Origin: Tolypeutes matacus
Lineage: Eukaryota; Chordata; Mammalia; Cingulata; Chlamyphoridae
Direction: 5' to 3'
DNA length: 64,000 nucleotides
NCBI GenBank assembly: GCA_026826555.1
Contig: JAKSZT010053764.1
Coordinates: 35,794,079-35,858,078, forward strand
Shown here: positions 34,118 through 44,777 of the stretch, one piece after another
How positions within the stretch are numbered: the stretch's first letter is position 1
How the letters are laid out: each line of letters opens with the position of its first letter
Translations under genes and position numbers: made by a program
Notes under the pieces: generated by a model
What the model was told of the DNA's origin: nothing
Databases searched by the model: none
The model's input: the letters and a program-made list of their open reading frames with translations, nothing else

Positions 34118-34829
34118 AGTGCAAGTGCCCGATGTTCTATTGGAGGGGGACTCCCCTTCCAAGCACCACTCCATGTAACCTCTCCCCCGTACCACTCTCC
34201 TCCCACCATCCCATTAGGCCATGGACCTTCTCAGTACAGGTAAAATGAAGCTTTTATTATTATTTTTTAAAATCTAAGTATTTATTAATTTTTAGTTTTA
34301 TTTCTCATGTAAAGTAATGATATACAACCTTATCTTTTTACATATTGCCTTAAAAATGTACATTGTCTTTGGTTTGGGAATGCATTACATTTATTTACAT
34401 TATTCCTTATGGGAAACATTAATTTGGTACTCATCGTTTTTGGTACTCATCATTCCTCCCAGAACAAGTTAACGATAGGTACCAATGTACCACTGTACTG
34501 GTTTAAGCTACTAAGTCTTGGTGTGGTTTGTTATACAGCAATAGATAACTAGAACATTTTTCTTCTTTTATCCTTAACAAGACATCAAGAATACGTACAG
34601 TTTATCAGATGTTTGAAAAATCCATAATACCACCCAGAATGAGTGTATATTTTTCTGTGGGCTTGTTTTTCTTTTAAGATCATTTTATTACTAATTACCC
34701 TTTTCAATTGGAATCTGAATTGACCTATTCCTGATCAGAAATCTTAGAAAATATTTAATGAATATTTTAGGTACTATAATATTGAGTACTGGTCAGGGTA
34801 ATATGATATAGATATGACAAAACTAATTG

Positions 34830-34980
34830 ACGTATAATCAGAAGACAGGGATTAAGTCATTTATCACTGTGTGACCAGAGGCAAGTTAACATTTCTGACT
34901 CCTCGTTTCTAATGCTAAAATGTATTTGGAAGTATTCAGTAATGCCTGGCAAAACATAAATATTCAATAAGTGTTAATTT
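34830..34980 (+). repeat. MIR SINE fragment, sense
   Basis: cactgtgtgaccagaggcaa, gactcctcgtttctaatgct and taatgcctggcaaaacataa, followed by ttcaataagtgtta, follow the sense MIR order. Confidence 0.65.
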
Positions 34981-36176
34981 TCTTTTATTCTGACAAAAGT
35001 CCCACGTTCATAAGTGCAACCTTGTTGAAGCTTAGCGCATTGTTGTGCTGCTTCCTAAAACCAAAATATTTTTATTATTTGTCAAATATTTTCCTTGATA
35101 AGTATTTCATAACCGTCCACAGAGTTGCCTTTAGCAGTGTTATCTACTCTCCCTTGGGGAAAACTTGTTTAATAGATATTGGGGACTCATTCTGTTGCTA
35201 GATTCCCATAAAGGCACTTCTGTTGCCACCTTCTTTGTTTTTCAAGGACATGACCCTGATTCACATCTTGAATGTAGTTCCCTACCTGAGTGCAAATGTT
35301 CATAAGTTAAGTGCATAGCAAATAAGAATTTTAATTCAGTTCATCATATGTTTATGTATTTAAATTTAAGAGTCAAATTGATATAATTGGTAGCATTACC
35401 CATTTGCTTTGATTTGCGATGCCAAGTGATTGAAAAAATTTTTAATTTAGAAGTGAATTACCTTGCTTATTTGAATTGATCATTTTTGCACAATTAGAAT
35501 GAACTAATTTAATTTGCAGTTATCCTTTCAAATGACTCAAATGATGTGTGCTGAGTTACTCAGGGCCACATGATTAATGGAGTCTTCCTGAATATTTCTG
35601 TGTCTCATAGGGTTGGAAAGTATAAAAATGCAACTTGTGAAGCTTGGAGACAGAAGTTGCAAGCTTGATTTTTTGTTTATCAATATTTTTTTCCATTTTG
35701 TTTTTTCCCCTCACCTCACTGTAGGCTGCTTTGTTTTCCAGAGGGACCACACTTTGCGTTTGATGATGGAGTTCTTTTCAGCTCTGTTCTGATTTTATGT
35801 TATTTTCACTTGATGTTTAGCACCCATCTCAGATCTACAAAGAGAAGGCTGGCTACTCATTTGATGAGTCATGATAGGAAGACATAGGATAAATCTCTTT
35901 ATGGGGACTGAGGTTCCTTGAGCAAATGCTGTTTTTTGATGATGTATTTTAATATGCCTCTTTTCATTTGGATACCAGACTACTGGTAGATTAGTTGGAA
36001 TCTATGAACTTAGAACAGTATTTTTCAAACTGCAGGTCCTGACTGATAAGTGCATTATGAAATAATGGGGTTTGTGACAAGCACTTAAAAAATGATGAAA
36101 CAAATAGGATAGAAAATATTAACATGTATTACAGGTAATAACGTAAGTGAAGTTTCATAAAACTTTTGCATTAGTT
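34981..36176. other. Unassigned, AT-rich
   Basis: No gene or confident repeat was recognised in about 1.2 kb. Parts may be conserved non-coding sequence, but there is no direct evidence. Confidence 0.4.
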
Positions 36177-36199
36177 GTGTGTGTGTGTGTGTGTGTGTA
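36177..36199 (+). repeat. (GT)n microsatellite
   Basis: A GT run directly abuts the LTR start at 36200. The insertion may have landed at the end of the run. Confidence 0.9.
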
Positions 36200-36642
36200 T
36201 GTGGTTTGGAGCTATGTACCCCAGGAAAAAACATGCTTTTAAACTTAATCCATTCCTGTGGGTGTGAACCCACTATAAGTAGGACATTTCAAGGTGTGGC
36301 CCAACACAGTCAGGATGGGTCTTAATCCTATTACTGGAGTCCTTTATAAGCAGAATGTAGTTCAGACAGATAGAAAGGAAGCCATGGGAAGCAAGAAGCT
36401 GAAAGTCAACAAAACCTGGAAGAGTAGGGAGAGGCCAGGAGAGGTGACCATGTGCATTGCTGTGTGACAGAGGAGCCAAGGACCAAGGATCACCAGCAGC
36501 CAGGCCCAGAATGCCAGTCTACGGGAAGAAAGCATCGCCTTGATTTGGACTTCTCCTAGCTTCAAAGCCATGAACCAATAAATTCCCCTTGTTTAAGCCA
36601 ACCCATTACATGGTACTTGCTTTAGAAAAGAAGAAACTAAAA
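36200..36642 (+). mobile_element. Xenarthran MaLR-like solo LTR
   Basis: It starts tgtggtttggagctatgtac, with attcctgtgggtgtgaaccc, the TATA-like attactggagtcctttataa (about 36330-36350), gaagaaagcatcgccttgat, AATAAA at about 36577 and ttgtttaagccaacccatta, ending at agaaactaaaa. Flanks gtgta and gtata match at four of five positions. No coding region. It belongs to the family at 12.3 and 49.5 kb. Confidence 0.88.
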
Positions 36643-37177
36643 GTATATATTGGTTTATGACAAAAATTTATTTTAGATATTTTTGTGAGTTGCTGTCCCA
36701 ATGTGTTTGAAAGCCACTGCCTTGAAAGTAAATTGGTCTGGTGTGATCTTTTATCACAGCAGTTTAAACTGAAACCTTGACAATGTATTTGAAATATAAA
36801 AGTGTAGGTTGCTTTAGGCCACTTATTTTAAAGGGATTTGCAGGTTATTTGTTCCTGAAAAATTCTAGCCGTGGCATGACTGGGCATTCTCTAAAGGATC
36901 AGGACTCTTTTGGCCCAATAAATGGTAGAAGCTCAATTGCTATCTTCTTGGGAGGGTCCCTGGCAACAAGATATTCCCCTAGTCTGTGATATTGGTATTG
37001 CCCTGCTGAGGCTGCCTGTTGAAAGTACTATATCTTATCTGACCAGATTAGAAAGACTCAGTTTCCCCAAGGTCTCAGTCTGCCAGAAGGATGACACTTT
37101 ACACCTCTCCACCATTAGAGAGGATCCTGTCACTTACTTGGAGGACTGGTGAACTCTCATCTTTAACTCTCTTCCTA
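36643..37177. other. Unassigned sequence
   Basis: No gene or confident repeat was recognised. Confidence 0.35.
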
Positions 37178-37627
37178 TGGTGGTTCATTTCATGTGTGAA
37201 CTTGGCTAGGTTATGATGTTCAGGTGTTGGGTTCAAGCCATGACTAGCCTGGCTGTTACTGAGAAGGTATTTTGCAGATGGATTTGCATCTTTAATCATT
37301 TGATTGCATCCACAGTTTTGAAAAAGGAGATTGCCCTCAGCAATGTGGGGAGTCTCCTCATTCAGTCAGTTGGAGGTCTTAAAATCCAGAGCTGAGGATT
37401 TCAGAAATCTGAAGAATCTCTGTCTCAAGTTCAGTCAGGCAGCTTTCCCTGGGGAATATGGACTTGCCAGACTTCAGAATCCCCTGCCCTACAGAGTTTG
37501 GATTTGCCAGCCCCCATGGTCAAGTGAGCCAATTCCTCATAATAAATCTGTGTATGTGTGTGTGTGTGTAAAAGTGATTCAAATATATCCTGTCAGTTCT
37601 GGTTTTCTGGAGAACCCTGACTGATAA
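37178..37627 (+). mobile_element. MLT2-like solo LTR (ERVL)
   Basis: tggttcatttcatgtgtgaa, gaaaaaggagattgccctca, gtcaagtgagccaattcctc, AATAAA in cataataaatctgtgtat at about 37541, and the end tctggagaaccctgactgat are typical of MLT2/ERVL LTRs. A GT run (37551-37569) lies just after the polyadenylation signal. The boundaries are approximate. Confidence 0.72.
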
Positions 37628-38135
37628 CCTCTTTAGTAGAGAACTCCGCCCCCCCCCTTTTCTTATGGGGTCTTGGGAAGATGGAAGCAGCATTAAAGGT
37701 TATTTGTGGTTTATTCTTACCATGTGAGTGTGTTTTATGTGTAAAGATCTACTCTTTTAGAGAAGATTTCCATCCCTGGAATTAGAAAATTAATCCTTAA
37801 TCAGGGCAATTCAGTGTCAAACTTTCAATCTGTTAATGCGCTTTGGAGAGAGAAGGCACATCTTTCTCCAGCTGATGGATGTCCCTTTTAGGGGATTTAT
37901 TATAATATCCTCACCTTGGGACAGGAAGCAACTCTTTACTTTCATGTTGCTCTTTTAAGTTTCACCAACTTCTCACTTTGCAATCTACTTTCTTTCCCAT
38001 TATAATGGCTGCCTACTAAACTCATTAGTAGAATTTATCACACTCTGTCACTTAACTTTTCCATCTGCTTATGGCTTTTTAATTTTTTTCATAGAATAGA
38101 CCTTCTCCAAATCTTTGTTTACTCTTATAATGCTT
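37628..38135. other. Unassigned sequence
   Basis: No gene or confident repeat was recognised. A short C-run lies at 37649-37657. Confidence 0.35.
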
Positions 38136-38139
38136 TTGT

Positions 38140-38345
38140 TTATGTATTTATTTTTAGGAGGTACCGGAGATTGAACTCAGGTCCTTGTGCATGGGAAGCA
38201 GGCACTTAACCATCGAGCTACATCTGCACCCCAATGAAAGTTGTTTTTTTTCATTTGTTTTTGTTTAGGAAGTACTGGAGAATGAACCCAAGACCTTGCA
38301 CATAGGAAGAAGGCACTCAACCACTTGAGCTACATCCACTCCCCT
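38140..38345 (-). mobile_element. Dimeric tRNA-like SINE, antisense
   Basis: Two antisense monomers (38156-38232, with gagattgaactcaggtcctt, and 38270-38345, with gagaatgaacccaagacctt) are joined by a T-rich linker, like the dimers at 5.3 and 42.9 kb. No convincing target duplication was found, suggesting greater age. Confidence 0.8.
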
Positions 38346-39070
38346 GTTTTAAATTTTTTTATTGCTCTAACACATATAAAACATAAAGTTTCCCATTTTA
38401 ACCACTTTCAAGTATACAATTCAGTGGTATTAATTATATCCATAATGTTGTGCTACCATCACCACCATTAATTACCAAAACTTTTCCATCACCCCAAACA
38501 GAAGTTCTGTACACATTAGAATTAACTAACACTTTTATTTTAACCTTACTGCTCCTGAAAATCAACCAGACTTCTTCATTATTGCCCCCTCTTGCCCCCA
38601 ATTTTTTTTTTCTCTCTCTCAATGAATTTTTTATTTTGGAATATTAGATTTACAGAAAAGTTGCCGAAAGCTCTGAGATTTTCCATGCACCCCTTACCTG
38701 GCTTACTCTAAAGCAGGGGTTCTTAACCTTTTTTGTTCCACGGACCCCTTTGCCAGTCAGGTGAAAACCATGGACCCCTTACTAAGTCCACACTATACTG
38801 TGTATGATTCAATAAAAATATCACACCTGCACCAACATGTCCCCACAATAATAATGGTTTTTTGAATTTCAATTCAAGCTCACAGACCCCTGGTTAAGAA
38901 CCCCTGGTCTAAAGTTAACATTTGACATCACCAACATATGATTCTCACAGCGAAGAAATTAACATCAGTGGAAAATTATATTACATCTTATGGATTTTTT
39001 TGGGTTTCACCAGTTTTTTCACTAATGTTCTTTTTTGTTTTACTTTTATGAAATATAACAACTAGCTCTT
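38346..39070 (-). repeat. Old L1, antisense, interrupted
   Basis: catataaaacataaagtttc, accatcaccaccattaatta, tccatcaccccaaacagaag and ttagatttacagaaaagttg fit antisense old L1. A hAT element (38714-38906) interrupts it. Confidence 0.7.
38714..38906. repeat. hAT-type MITE with 15-bp TIRs
   Basis: The termini caggggttcttaacc and ggttaagaacccctg are a perfect 15-bp inverted pair. Flanking ctctaaag (38706-38713) and gtctaaag (38907-38914) match at seven of eight positions, the duplication size of hAT elements. The interior (gttccacggacccctttgcc) is typical of a Charlie-type family. Non-coding and 193 bp long. Confidence 0.85.
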
Positions 39071-39078
39071 TTAGTTGT

Positions 39079-39298
39079 TTTTTTCTTTTTAAGATTTATT
39101 TATTTATTCCCCCCCACCCCCATTGTTTTGCGCTCGCTGTCCATTCTCTGTGTGTTCTTCTGTGTCTGCTTGTTTTCTCTTTATGCGGCACCGGGAACTG
39201 ATCCCAGGACCTTACAGAGTGGGAGAGAGGGTCTCAATCTCTTGTGCCACCACAGCTTCCTGGTCTACTGCATCTCTCATTGTCTTATAAGTTGTAGC
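39079..39298 (-). mobile_element. Composite SINE, truncated, antisense
   Basis: aagatttatttatttattcc, ctctgtgtgttcttctgtgt, the tRNA-like part ggaactgatcccaggacctt, and gtctactgcatctctcattg match the distal part of the long composite SINE (9.3 kb) in reverse. It stops inside the body, so it is 5' truncated. Confidence 0.75.
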
Positions 39299-39574
39299 AA
39301 AGTTAGAAGTTAGATTGTCTTTTTCTCCATTTTCTCCCCAGTGCTTTATTGAGATGTAATTCACATGCCACCTTCGATTGTTCTTAAGAGCAGAGTTATG
39401 GTAAGGATGTGAAGTGGTTGCCCTGAGCCCCTCCTTGGTTGTATATTCCTATAATCACAGAACATATAAAAGGAAGAAACTTGTGTTCATTCTAACTCAT
39501 GCATTTTACATGCCAGGAAATTGAGGCTCAGCGACAATCATTAAGATCATTCAGTCATTTGCTGTTTACTTGGA

Positions 39575-39845
39575 CTGGGGTGGTGGCAGAAGGGATGCAG
39601 AAATGCAGAAGTATTTGAGAGCTGTTTAGAAACTGTAATAGTCAGCACCGAATATCTGGTTGGTGGTGGGTTGAGGGTTAGGGCAGTAAGGGAGAGGGAA
39701 GAGTTAGAGACATTGCTTTGCAAAAGGAAAGCACGTTGAGTCTTCGGCAACCGTGCAAGAGGGAAGCATTCATTTTGAAGGAGGACATAGGAAGAAGAGT
39801 AGATCTACAGAGAAAGATTGTGCGTTCAGTTCTGGGTATGCTGAG
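39575..39845 (-). repeat. L2-type LINE, antisense, left part
   Basis: gactggggtggtggcagaag, gtttagaaactgtaatagtc and agaaagattgtgcgttcagt are antisense L2/CR1-type phrases. The element continues at 40056 beyond an L1. Confidence 0.6.
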
Positions 39846-40055
39846 TTTTTTTTTTTTTTTTTTTTTTAACTTTATTTTGTACATTTAATAATTGAAAACA
39901 TAAGCAATAAAAAACTAAAAAGTAAACACAGATGAATAAATATATACATTTCTCAATTAAATGTAATGGATACATGTAAATTTTTTTGTTTTGTTTTTTG
40001 TTTGTTTTTTTTGTTTTTTTGTGTGTGTGAATCAAACAATATATTACACAATATG
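39846..40055 (-). mobile_element. L1 3' end, 5' truncated, antisense
   Basis: A 22-T tail, then actttattttgtacatttaa, aaaactaaaaagtaaacaca, ctcaattaaatgtaatggat, a T/G-rich run and atcaaacaatatattacaca. It matches the 3' UTR of the L1 at 61.0 kb, with a longer T/G run. Only the 3' UTR was inserted. It splits an L2. Confidence 0.88.
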
Positions 40056-40420
40056 AAAGTATTATTGAGTCAGGAAAATTTAGTAAAGAGAGTATTTCCA
40101 AAAGAAAGTTATTATAATCCGTTGTTGCAGGGAGGCCAAGTAAAATAAAATGGAAATGCATCCTTTAGGTTTAGCTGTAAGGAGGTTGGTGATTTTGGTA
40201 AGAGGCGACTCAGTGGTGTGGTAAGGCTAGAAGCCAGACTGCAGTGGGTTGAGAAATTAGTGGGAGGTGAGGAAGTAGAAGAAGTGAATATAAACAACAA
40301 TCAAGAAACTGGGGTCAGTCAAGGGGAGATGAGAAGTAGGGCTGTACCTGCAGGGGTGGAAGTAGAGGGAGGGTTTTATTTGCTAGGGGAGGGAGTTGGG
40401 CATGGATAAGTGCTAATAGT
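40056..40420 (-). repeat. L2-type LINE, antisense, right part
   Basis: ttggtgattttggtaagagg, actgcagtgggttgagaaat and gtgaggaagtagaagaagtg continue the antisense L2/CR1-type element from 39845. Confidence 0.55.
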
Positions 40421-41053
40421 AAGAGACCAAATTTTCTACTGAGGTTTTCTCTTTTCTGACTCCTGCCTGCTGCCTAAAGCCCTGTGTTATTCCTGGAAAT
40501 CTCTAAGCAGATCCTTTAGGAGCTTCAGCATTATCTCTTGCTAACTCATTATCAACTAGCTCTTAATAAACAGCTCTTGTTAACAACTCGTAAGTCCACA
40601 TTCCCCTCTGTCTACCTTCCAGATGCTCCCACACACATTAAAAAAAAAAATTATCTCAAATTTGTTAATGGAGGTAATGAGAACAAAACTATTTTTCCCA
40701 CATTTCAGATTTACCTGTATGTAAGTTCAAAGTGGGAAATTAACATTTTAGACCAAATTTTACAGGTTTTAAAAAATCATTTATAATTAATATTAACCCA
40801 TATTTGGTAACTGACTCTCTTTAGATTCACCCAAGTATTATTTATTGATTACCTATTATACACCAGGTGCTTGGCAAAAACACCTAAAGAGCACCCCCAA
40901 ATTCTTGATTTTTAAGTACTTCACACTTTGAACATGAATTTCTGGGGTCTACGATAATTGTCTATATTTTTGGTCCAACATCCTCTGCTATGTCAAAGCA
41001 GTATTCTTTAAGGTGTAGCTGAAACTTTTTTTTTTTTTTTTGACACCATCCAT
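40421..41053. other. Unassigned, AT-rich
   Basis: No gene or confident repeat was recognised. A weak MIR/L2-like phrase (ttattgattacctattatac) lies at about 40840-40870. Confidence 0.35.
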
Positions 41054-41067
41054 CCAAAGTCACTTTC

Positions 41068-41483
41068 TTTCTTTCTTTTTTTTAATTATAGCTTTATTCA
41101 TATCTGATTGGTTTACATGAATACTACCCCACCACCACCACCACTTGCTGTCTGTGTCCTTTCGCTGGGTGATCCTCTGTGTCTGTTTCTTGCCCTCTCC
41201 TCTCACCCTTCTCCTTCAGGCTTCACCGGGATTCGATCCTAGGGACTTCTGATGTGTGAGAGAGACACCCTGTCAGTTGCGCCACCTCAGTTCCTGGTTT
41301 CTGGCGCGTCTCGTCTTGACTCTCCCCTGTATCTCTCTTTTGTTGCATCATCATCTTGCTGCGTGGTTCGTCACGTGGGCCCAGCTCGCCTGCTTGCCTT
41401 TTTACCAGGATGTCCCGGGGATCAAACCCAGATCCTCTCATATGGTAGGTGGGTGCCCAATCCCTTGAGCTATATCCGCTTCC
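41068..41483 (-). mobile_element. Long composite tRNA-derived SINE, antisense
   Basis: T-rich start, tgctgtctgtgtcctttcgc, a tRNA-like module ccgggattcgatcctaggga, a body with ctctcttttgttgcatcatc and cccagctcgcctgcttgcct, and a second module ggggatcaaacccagatcct, ending at atatccgcttcccc. Near-identical 14-bp repeats ccaaagtcactttc (41054-41067) and ccaaattcactttc (41484-41497) frame it. It is a full-length counterpart of the 9.3 kb element. Confidence 0.92.
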
Positions 41484-41509
41484 CCAAATTCACTTTCCAT
41501 TTCTAAAAT

Positions 41510-41937
41510 AGTTCCTACTGTGTGAGTCTGAGTAGGAAAAAGGGCCCTGCCTCCTACTGCAGAAGCTGAAGGGGTCAGATACCGCATCTCGCTACCAGTG
41601 GCAGCGGACACCTGGACTATTGACCTAGACTCAGCCCGTGAGTTCTCTCACCAAGGAGGTGACCTTGTGGGGAGTGGTACAAAATCTCAGGGAGGGTTGA
41701 GAATTGCTCCTGGGGATGGCAGCAGCACTGAGTGTCCAGCGGTGGCAGTGTCCATGACATCAAACTAACTAAGCAACTGCTGGGGGCTGAGTTTGGCTAA
41801 GGTCTCCACTGCCAGTCCTCTCTTGGTCCCTTCCTGTGTTCTGAGCCTGCTTCCTGTTGATTCACCGAACTAGCTGAGACCCTTCCAAGAAACGTCTCTT
41901 CTGTTGCTGGCCATCAAGAACCCTGACTGATTCAGAG
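41510..41937 (+). repeat. Possible ERVL LTR remnant
   Basis: The end ccatcaagaaccctgactga resembles the end of the MLT2-like LTR at 37.6 kb, and gtgagttctctcaccaagga is LTR-like. No clear AATAAA or duplication. Low confidence. Confidence 0.3.
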
Positions 41938-41974
41938 GGTCACAGTAGAACAATAAAGCAGCCAACAGAAACAT

Positions 41975-42080
41975 TTATATTCAGGGATCATTTGTGGACT
42001 GCAGGCATTATGCTAAATGCTTTAACTAAGTTATGTCATCAATCCTTAAAGCAACAAGGTGAGGAAGGTACTTGGGTCTA
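41975..42080 (-). repeat. MIR fragment, antisense
   Basis: gcaggcattatgctaaatgc followed by tgtcatcaatccttaaagca and aggtgaggaaggta fits antisense MIR. Confidence 0.55.
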
Positions 42081-42204
42081 TTCTTTCAAGAATCACCTCA
42101 AGGGCCTCCTCTTCAGTGAAGGCTTTTTTGACATCCTCTCCCTCCCAAAGGAGATGTGACAATTCCTTCCCCTATGTCCATTTTATGTCATGTAAAGAGG
42201 AAAG

Positions 42205-42300
42205 AATGTATATATACCCTTATATATATGTAATATTATATAAATATATGCAATATATTATATATGTATACATGTATGTATAATACAGTATGTATATCAA
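42205..42300. repeat. AT-rich simple repeat
   Basis: tatata/gtat-type low-complexity DNA lies between L2-like and MIR fragments. ORFs on both strands here are artefacts. Confidence 0.85.
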
Positions 42301-42304
42301 ATAT

Positions 42305-42500
42305 CTAATATCAGATACAGTGCTAAGCAGTTTACTCTTGTTCTCTCTTGCCATTCCCACCAGAAGGCTGTGGAATAGGTTTATAATCATTATTTTACAG
42401 AAGAGGAGCTGAGAGCAGGAAGGGTTAAATAAGTTATTCAAGATGTATCTATGAGTTGCAGAGCTGGAATTTGAACTTATTTTGTTCTGTTTTGCATTCC
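42305..42500 (-). repeat. MIR SINE, antisense
   Basis: cagatacagtgctaagcagt, tcattattttacagaagagg and gttgcagagctggaatttga follow the antisense MIR order. Confidence 0.65.
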
Positions 42501-42880
42501 AATTCCTCAGCTCTCAGCACTATACAAAACTGCCTCTATTTCTTTATTGCACTTCCATGTTTAATGCTTCCCTCCTGTACTGGACTGAGGCAGAGCCTGT
42601 ATTTCACTTTTTTGTTGTTTTCTTTTCCTCAGTTGTCTAGGAGCGAGCGAGGGCAACGCTCTGTTATTTAAGGCCATTTTAGCCTTCCCTCTGTCCATGA
42701 CAGGTACCACTAGTATGATTACATGCTGTCCCAGTGAGCCATGGGCCCCTCTCTCCCCTGTTCTAAGGACGTCACTCCCAGCCAGTTAGCCATGAACCCT
42801 TTTGGCCAATCCCGGCCTAAAACAACAGCTTTCACACAAATGTGCTTAACAAATAGTTGTGAGTGTAATGTCGTTTTCTT

Positions 42881-43099
42881 TTTTTAATTTTTAATGAGGT
42901 ACCGGGGCCCAGGGATTGAACCCAGGACCTTGTATTTGGGCAGCCAATGCTCAACCACTGAGCCACATCGGCTCCCCTGAGTTGGTTTTTTCTTTTGTTT
43001 TGCTTGTTGTTTTTTTCTTTTAGGAGGCACTGGGAACCGAACCTTGGACCTCCCATGTGAGAAGCAGGCACTCAACTGCTTGAGCCACATCTGCTCCCA
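42881..43099 (-). mobile_element. Dimeric tRNA-like SINE, antisense
   Basis: Monomers at about 42895-42977 (ggattgaacccaggaccttg) and 43021-43098 (gggaaccgaaccttggacct) are joined by the linker tttgttttgcttgttg, nearly the same linker as at 5.46 kb. The short repeat ttttctt (42874-42880 and 43100-43106) is a possible duplication. Confidence 0.85.
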
Positions 43100-43164
43100 T
43101 TTTCTTCATTTTATAGGCAAAGAAATAATAGAGAATTAAATAACAAGCAATTAACCTAGGGATC

Positions 43165-43265
43165 ATATCTGTGCCCACCTCATTGGGTTTTTGTGAGGTT
43201 AAATAAATCAATACACATGAAACTCTTCAAATAGTGTCTTGGCACAAGGTAAGTTAGTTATTATT
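43165..43265 (+). repeat. MIR 3' half, sense
   Basis: cccacctcattgggtttttg, tgaggttaaataaatcaata and tgtcttggcacaaggtaagt match the sense MIR 3' half. Confidence 0.7.
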
Positions 43266-43289
43266 ACTACTCAAAATCACACAGGTTGT

Positions 43290-43540
43290 ATCTAGAATAG
43301 GTAAATCCACAGAGACAGAAAGCAGACTGGTGGTTGCGTGGGGCTGGAGAGAGGGGCAATGGGGAGTGACTGCTCAGTGGGTATGGGTTTTTGTTTGCCG
43401 GGGGTGATGAAAATGTTTTGGAACTAGATAGAGGTGGTGGTTGTATAACATTGTGAACGTACTAAATGCTACTGAATTGTATACTTCAAAATGGTTCCTT
43501 TTATGTTAGGTGAATTTTATCTCAATTTTAAAAAATCACA
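43290..43540 (+). repeat. Old L1 3' end, sense
   Basis: gacagaaagcagactggtgg, gggggtgatgaaaatgtttt, tgctactgaattgtatactt and aggtgaattttatctcaatt are the standard sense 3' end of old mammalian L1. Confidence 0.88.
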
Positions 43541-43715
43541 CAGGGGGTCATGGGCAGGGTGACACAGGGAGGCCCTGACAGTGAGTGCCGCCTTACATTG
43601 TGTGGCCTGGACTTCTCACTCCCCTTGCCCTGGTTTGGACCTAAGCCTGTAGTTTCTAAATAAAGTCTTCTTTCATCTTTAATATGCTGCTTTAGAAATT
43701 GGGGAAAGTGGATAG

Positions 43716-43731
43716 TTGTGTGTGTGTGTGT
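43716..43731 (+). repeat. (GT)n short tract
   Basis: A short GT run, no further feature. Confidence 0.85.
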
Positions 43732-43984
43732 TGATAATTGCAGATGGAGGAGTGTCTCCACATCAGACAAGAAAATAGGTCAATTTTGAAGCTTTTTAGA
43801 GTTTACAAAGCAGTTTTGGTGAACAATGGGTTGCAAATACTAGGAATTTACTGTAAGATGAGTAACTCATCTAATTAATGCAGAGGAAACATGACTCTAG
43901 GGGAAGGCAGAGGAGGCAGGAGAATAGATAGAAACTTCTCTTTCTATACTTTGGGCCTGTTTTTATCAACTGCCAAGGAAACTC

Positions 43985-44777
43985 AAAGACTTAATGGCTC
44001 TTCTGCCCCTTTTAATTGAATTAGTTAGTACTAGAGTTGATAGGTATATGTCCAAGAGACTTAAATCTTTGGTCCATCCATGTGCCAGTTGGGCCCTGAA
44101 TCTCAGCAGAGTTGCAACACCTACTCTCCAGTTCATTGGACTCACCCAGGACAACTAACAAGGTGATGATGATGGACAATGCCCATCCCAAGGAACAAAG
44201 AGATTCTGCAACTGCAAGCAAGATGGTTCCATCCATCTGCCCTGTGGGATCCAAGCTCCTTCTCAATTAGAGGCAGAGTGGGTATCACCATCCCAAAATT
44301 CTCAAGATTGGGGAATGAACAATGGACTAAAGTAGACTTACTATTATTCTACTATAGACTTATTGTTATTCTAGCAATGGAGAAACTTTTATCATTGATG
44401 TGGAGGCAGTGGCCACCGGAGTTTCTGAGGGGAGGGAAAGGGAAAAATAGGTGTAATATGGGGGCATTTTCGGGACATTGGAATTGTCCTGCATGATATT
44501 GCAATGGTGGATACAGGCCATTTTGTCATAACTTACAAAATTGTGCAGGACAGAGTGTAAACTCTAATGTAAACTGTAATCCATGGTTAGTAGCAATGCT
44601 TCAATATGTGTTCATCAATTGTAACAAATGTACCACACTAATGAAGGATGTTGTTAATGTGGGAAAGTGTAGGAGGGGGAAGGAGGGGGGCATATGGGAA
44701 TCCCCTATATTTTTTATGTAACATTTATGTAATCTAAAGTTTCTTCAAAATAATAATAATAATAATAATAATAATAA
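43985..44777 (+). mobile_element. L1 3' UTR, sense
   Basis: gaattagttagtactagagt, cattggactcacccaggaca, gtaatatgggggcattttcg, cttcaatatgtgttcatcaa and atatgggaatcccctatatt are followed by an (AAT)n tail (44749-44776). It is a long, non-coding L1 3' UTR piece. Related in layout to the 30.0 and 52.1 kb L1 copies, but a different subfamily. Confidence 0.78.

Larger units (their letters stand above)
32692..34495 (+). mobile_element. Tigger-like (Tc1/mariner, pogo) DNA transposon
   Basis: The element starts cagtcataccttggtactc and ends in the inverted counterpart gataggtaccaatgtaccactg. It is flanked by TA on both sides (32690-32691 and 34496-34497), the target duplication of the Tc1/mariner superfamily. 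It encodes remnants of a CENP-B/pogo-like transposase but lacks the catalytic DDE region. About 1.8 kb long including a 100-N placeholder. It sits inside an MLT1-type LTR and so is younger than it. Confidence 0.92.
32200..34556 (+). mobile_element. MLT1-type LTR split by Tigger
   Basis: The left arm (about 32200-32691) has ggacacaaaagattaagacg, cttttggaacccagccatca, ccagcatcacctgccagcca and an AATAAA at about 32684. The right arm (34496-34556) finishes the LTR with gtttaagctactaagtcttg and tatacagcaatagataacta. Text before and after the Tigger joins smoothly in MLT1 order, which shows it is one LTR split by a TA-targeted insertion. The 5' boundary is approximate. Confidence 0.82.
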
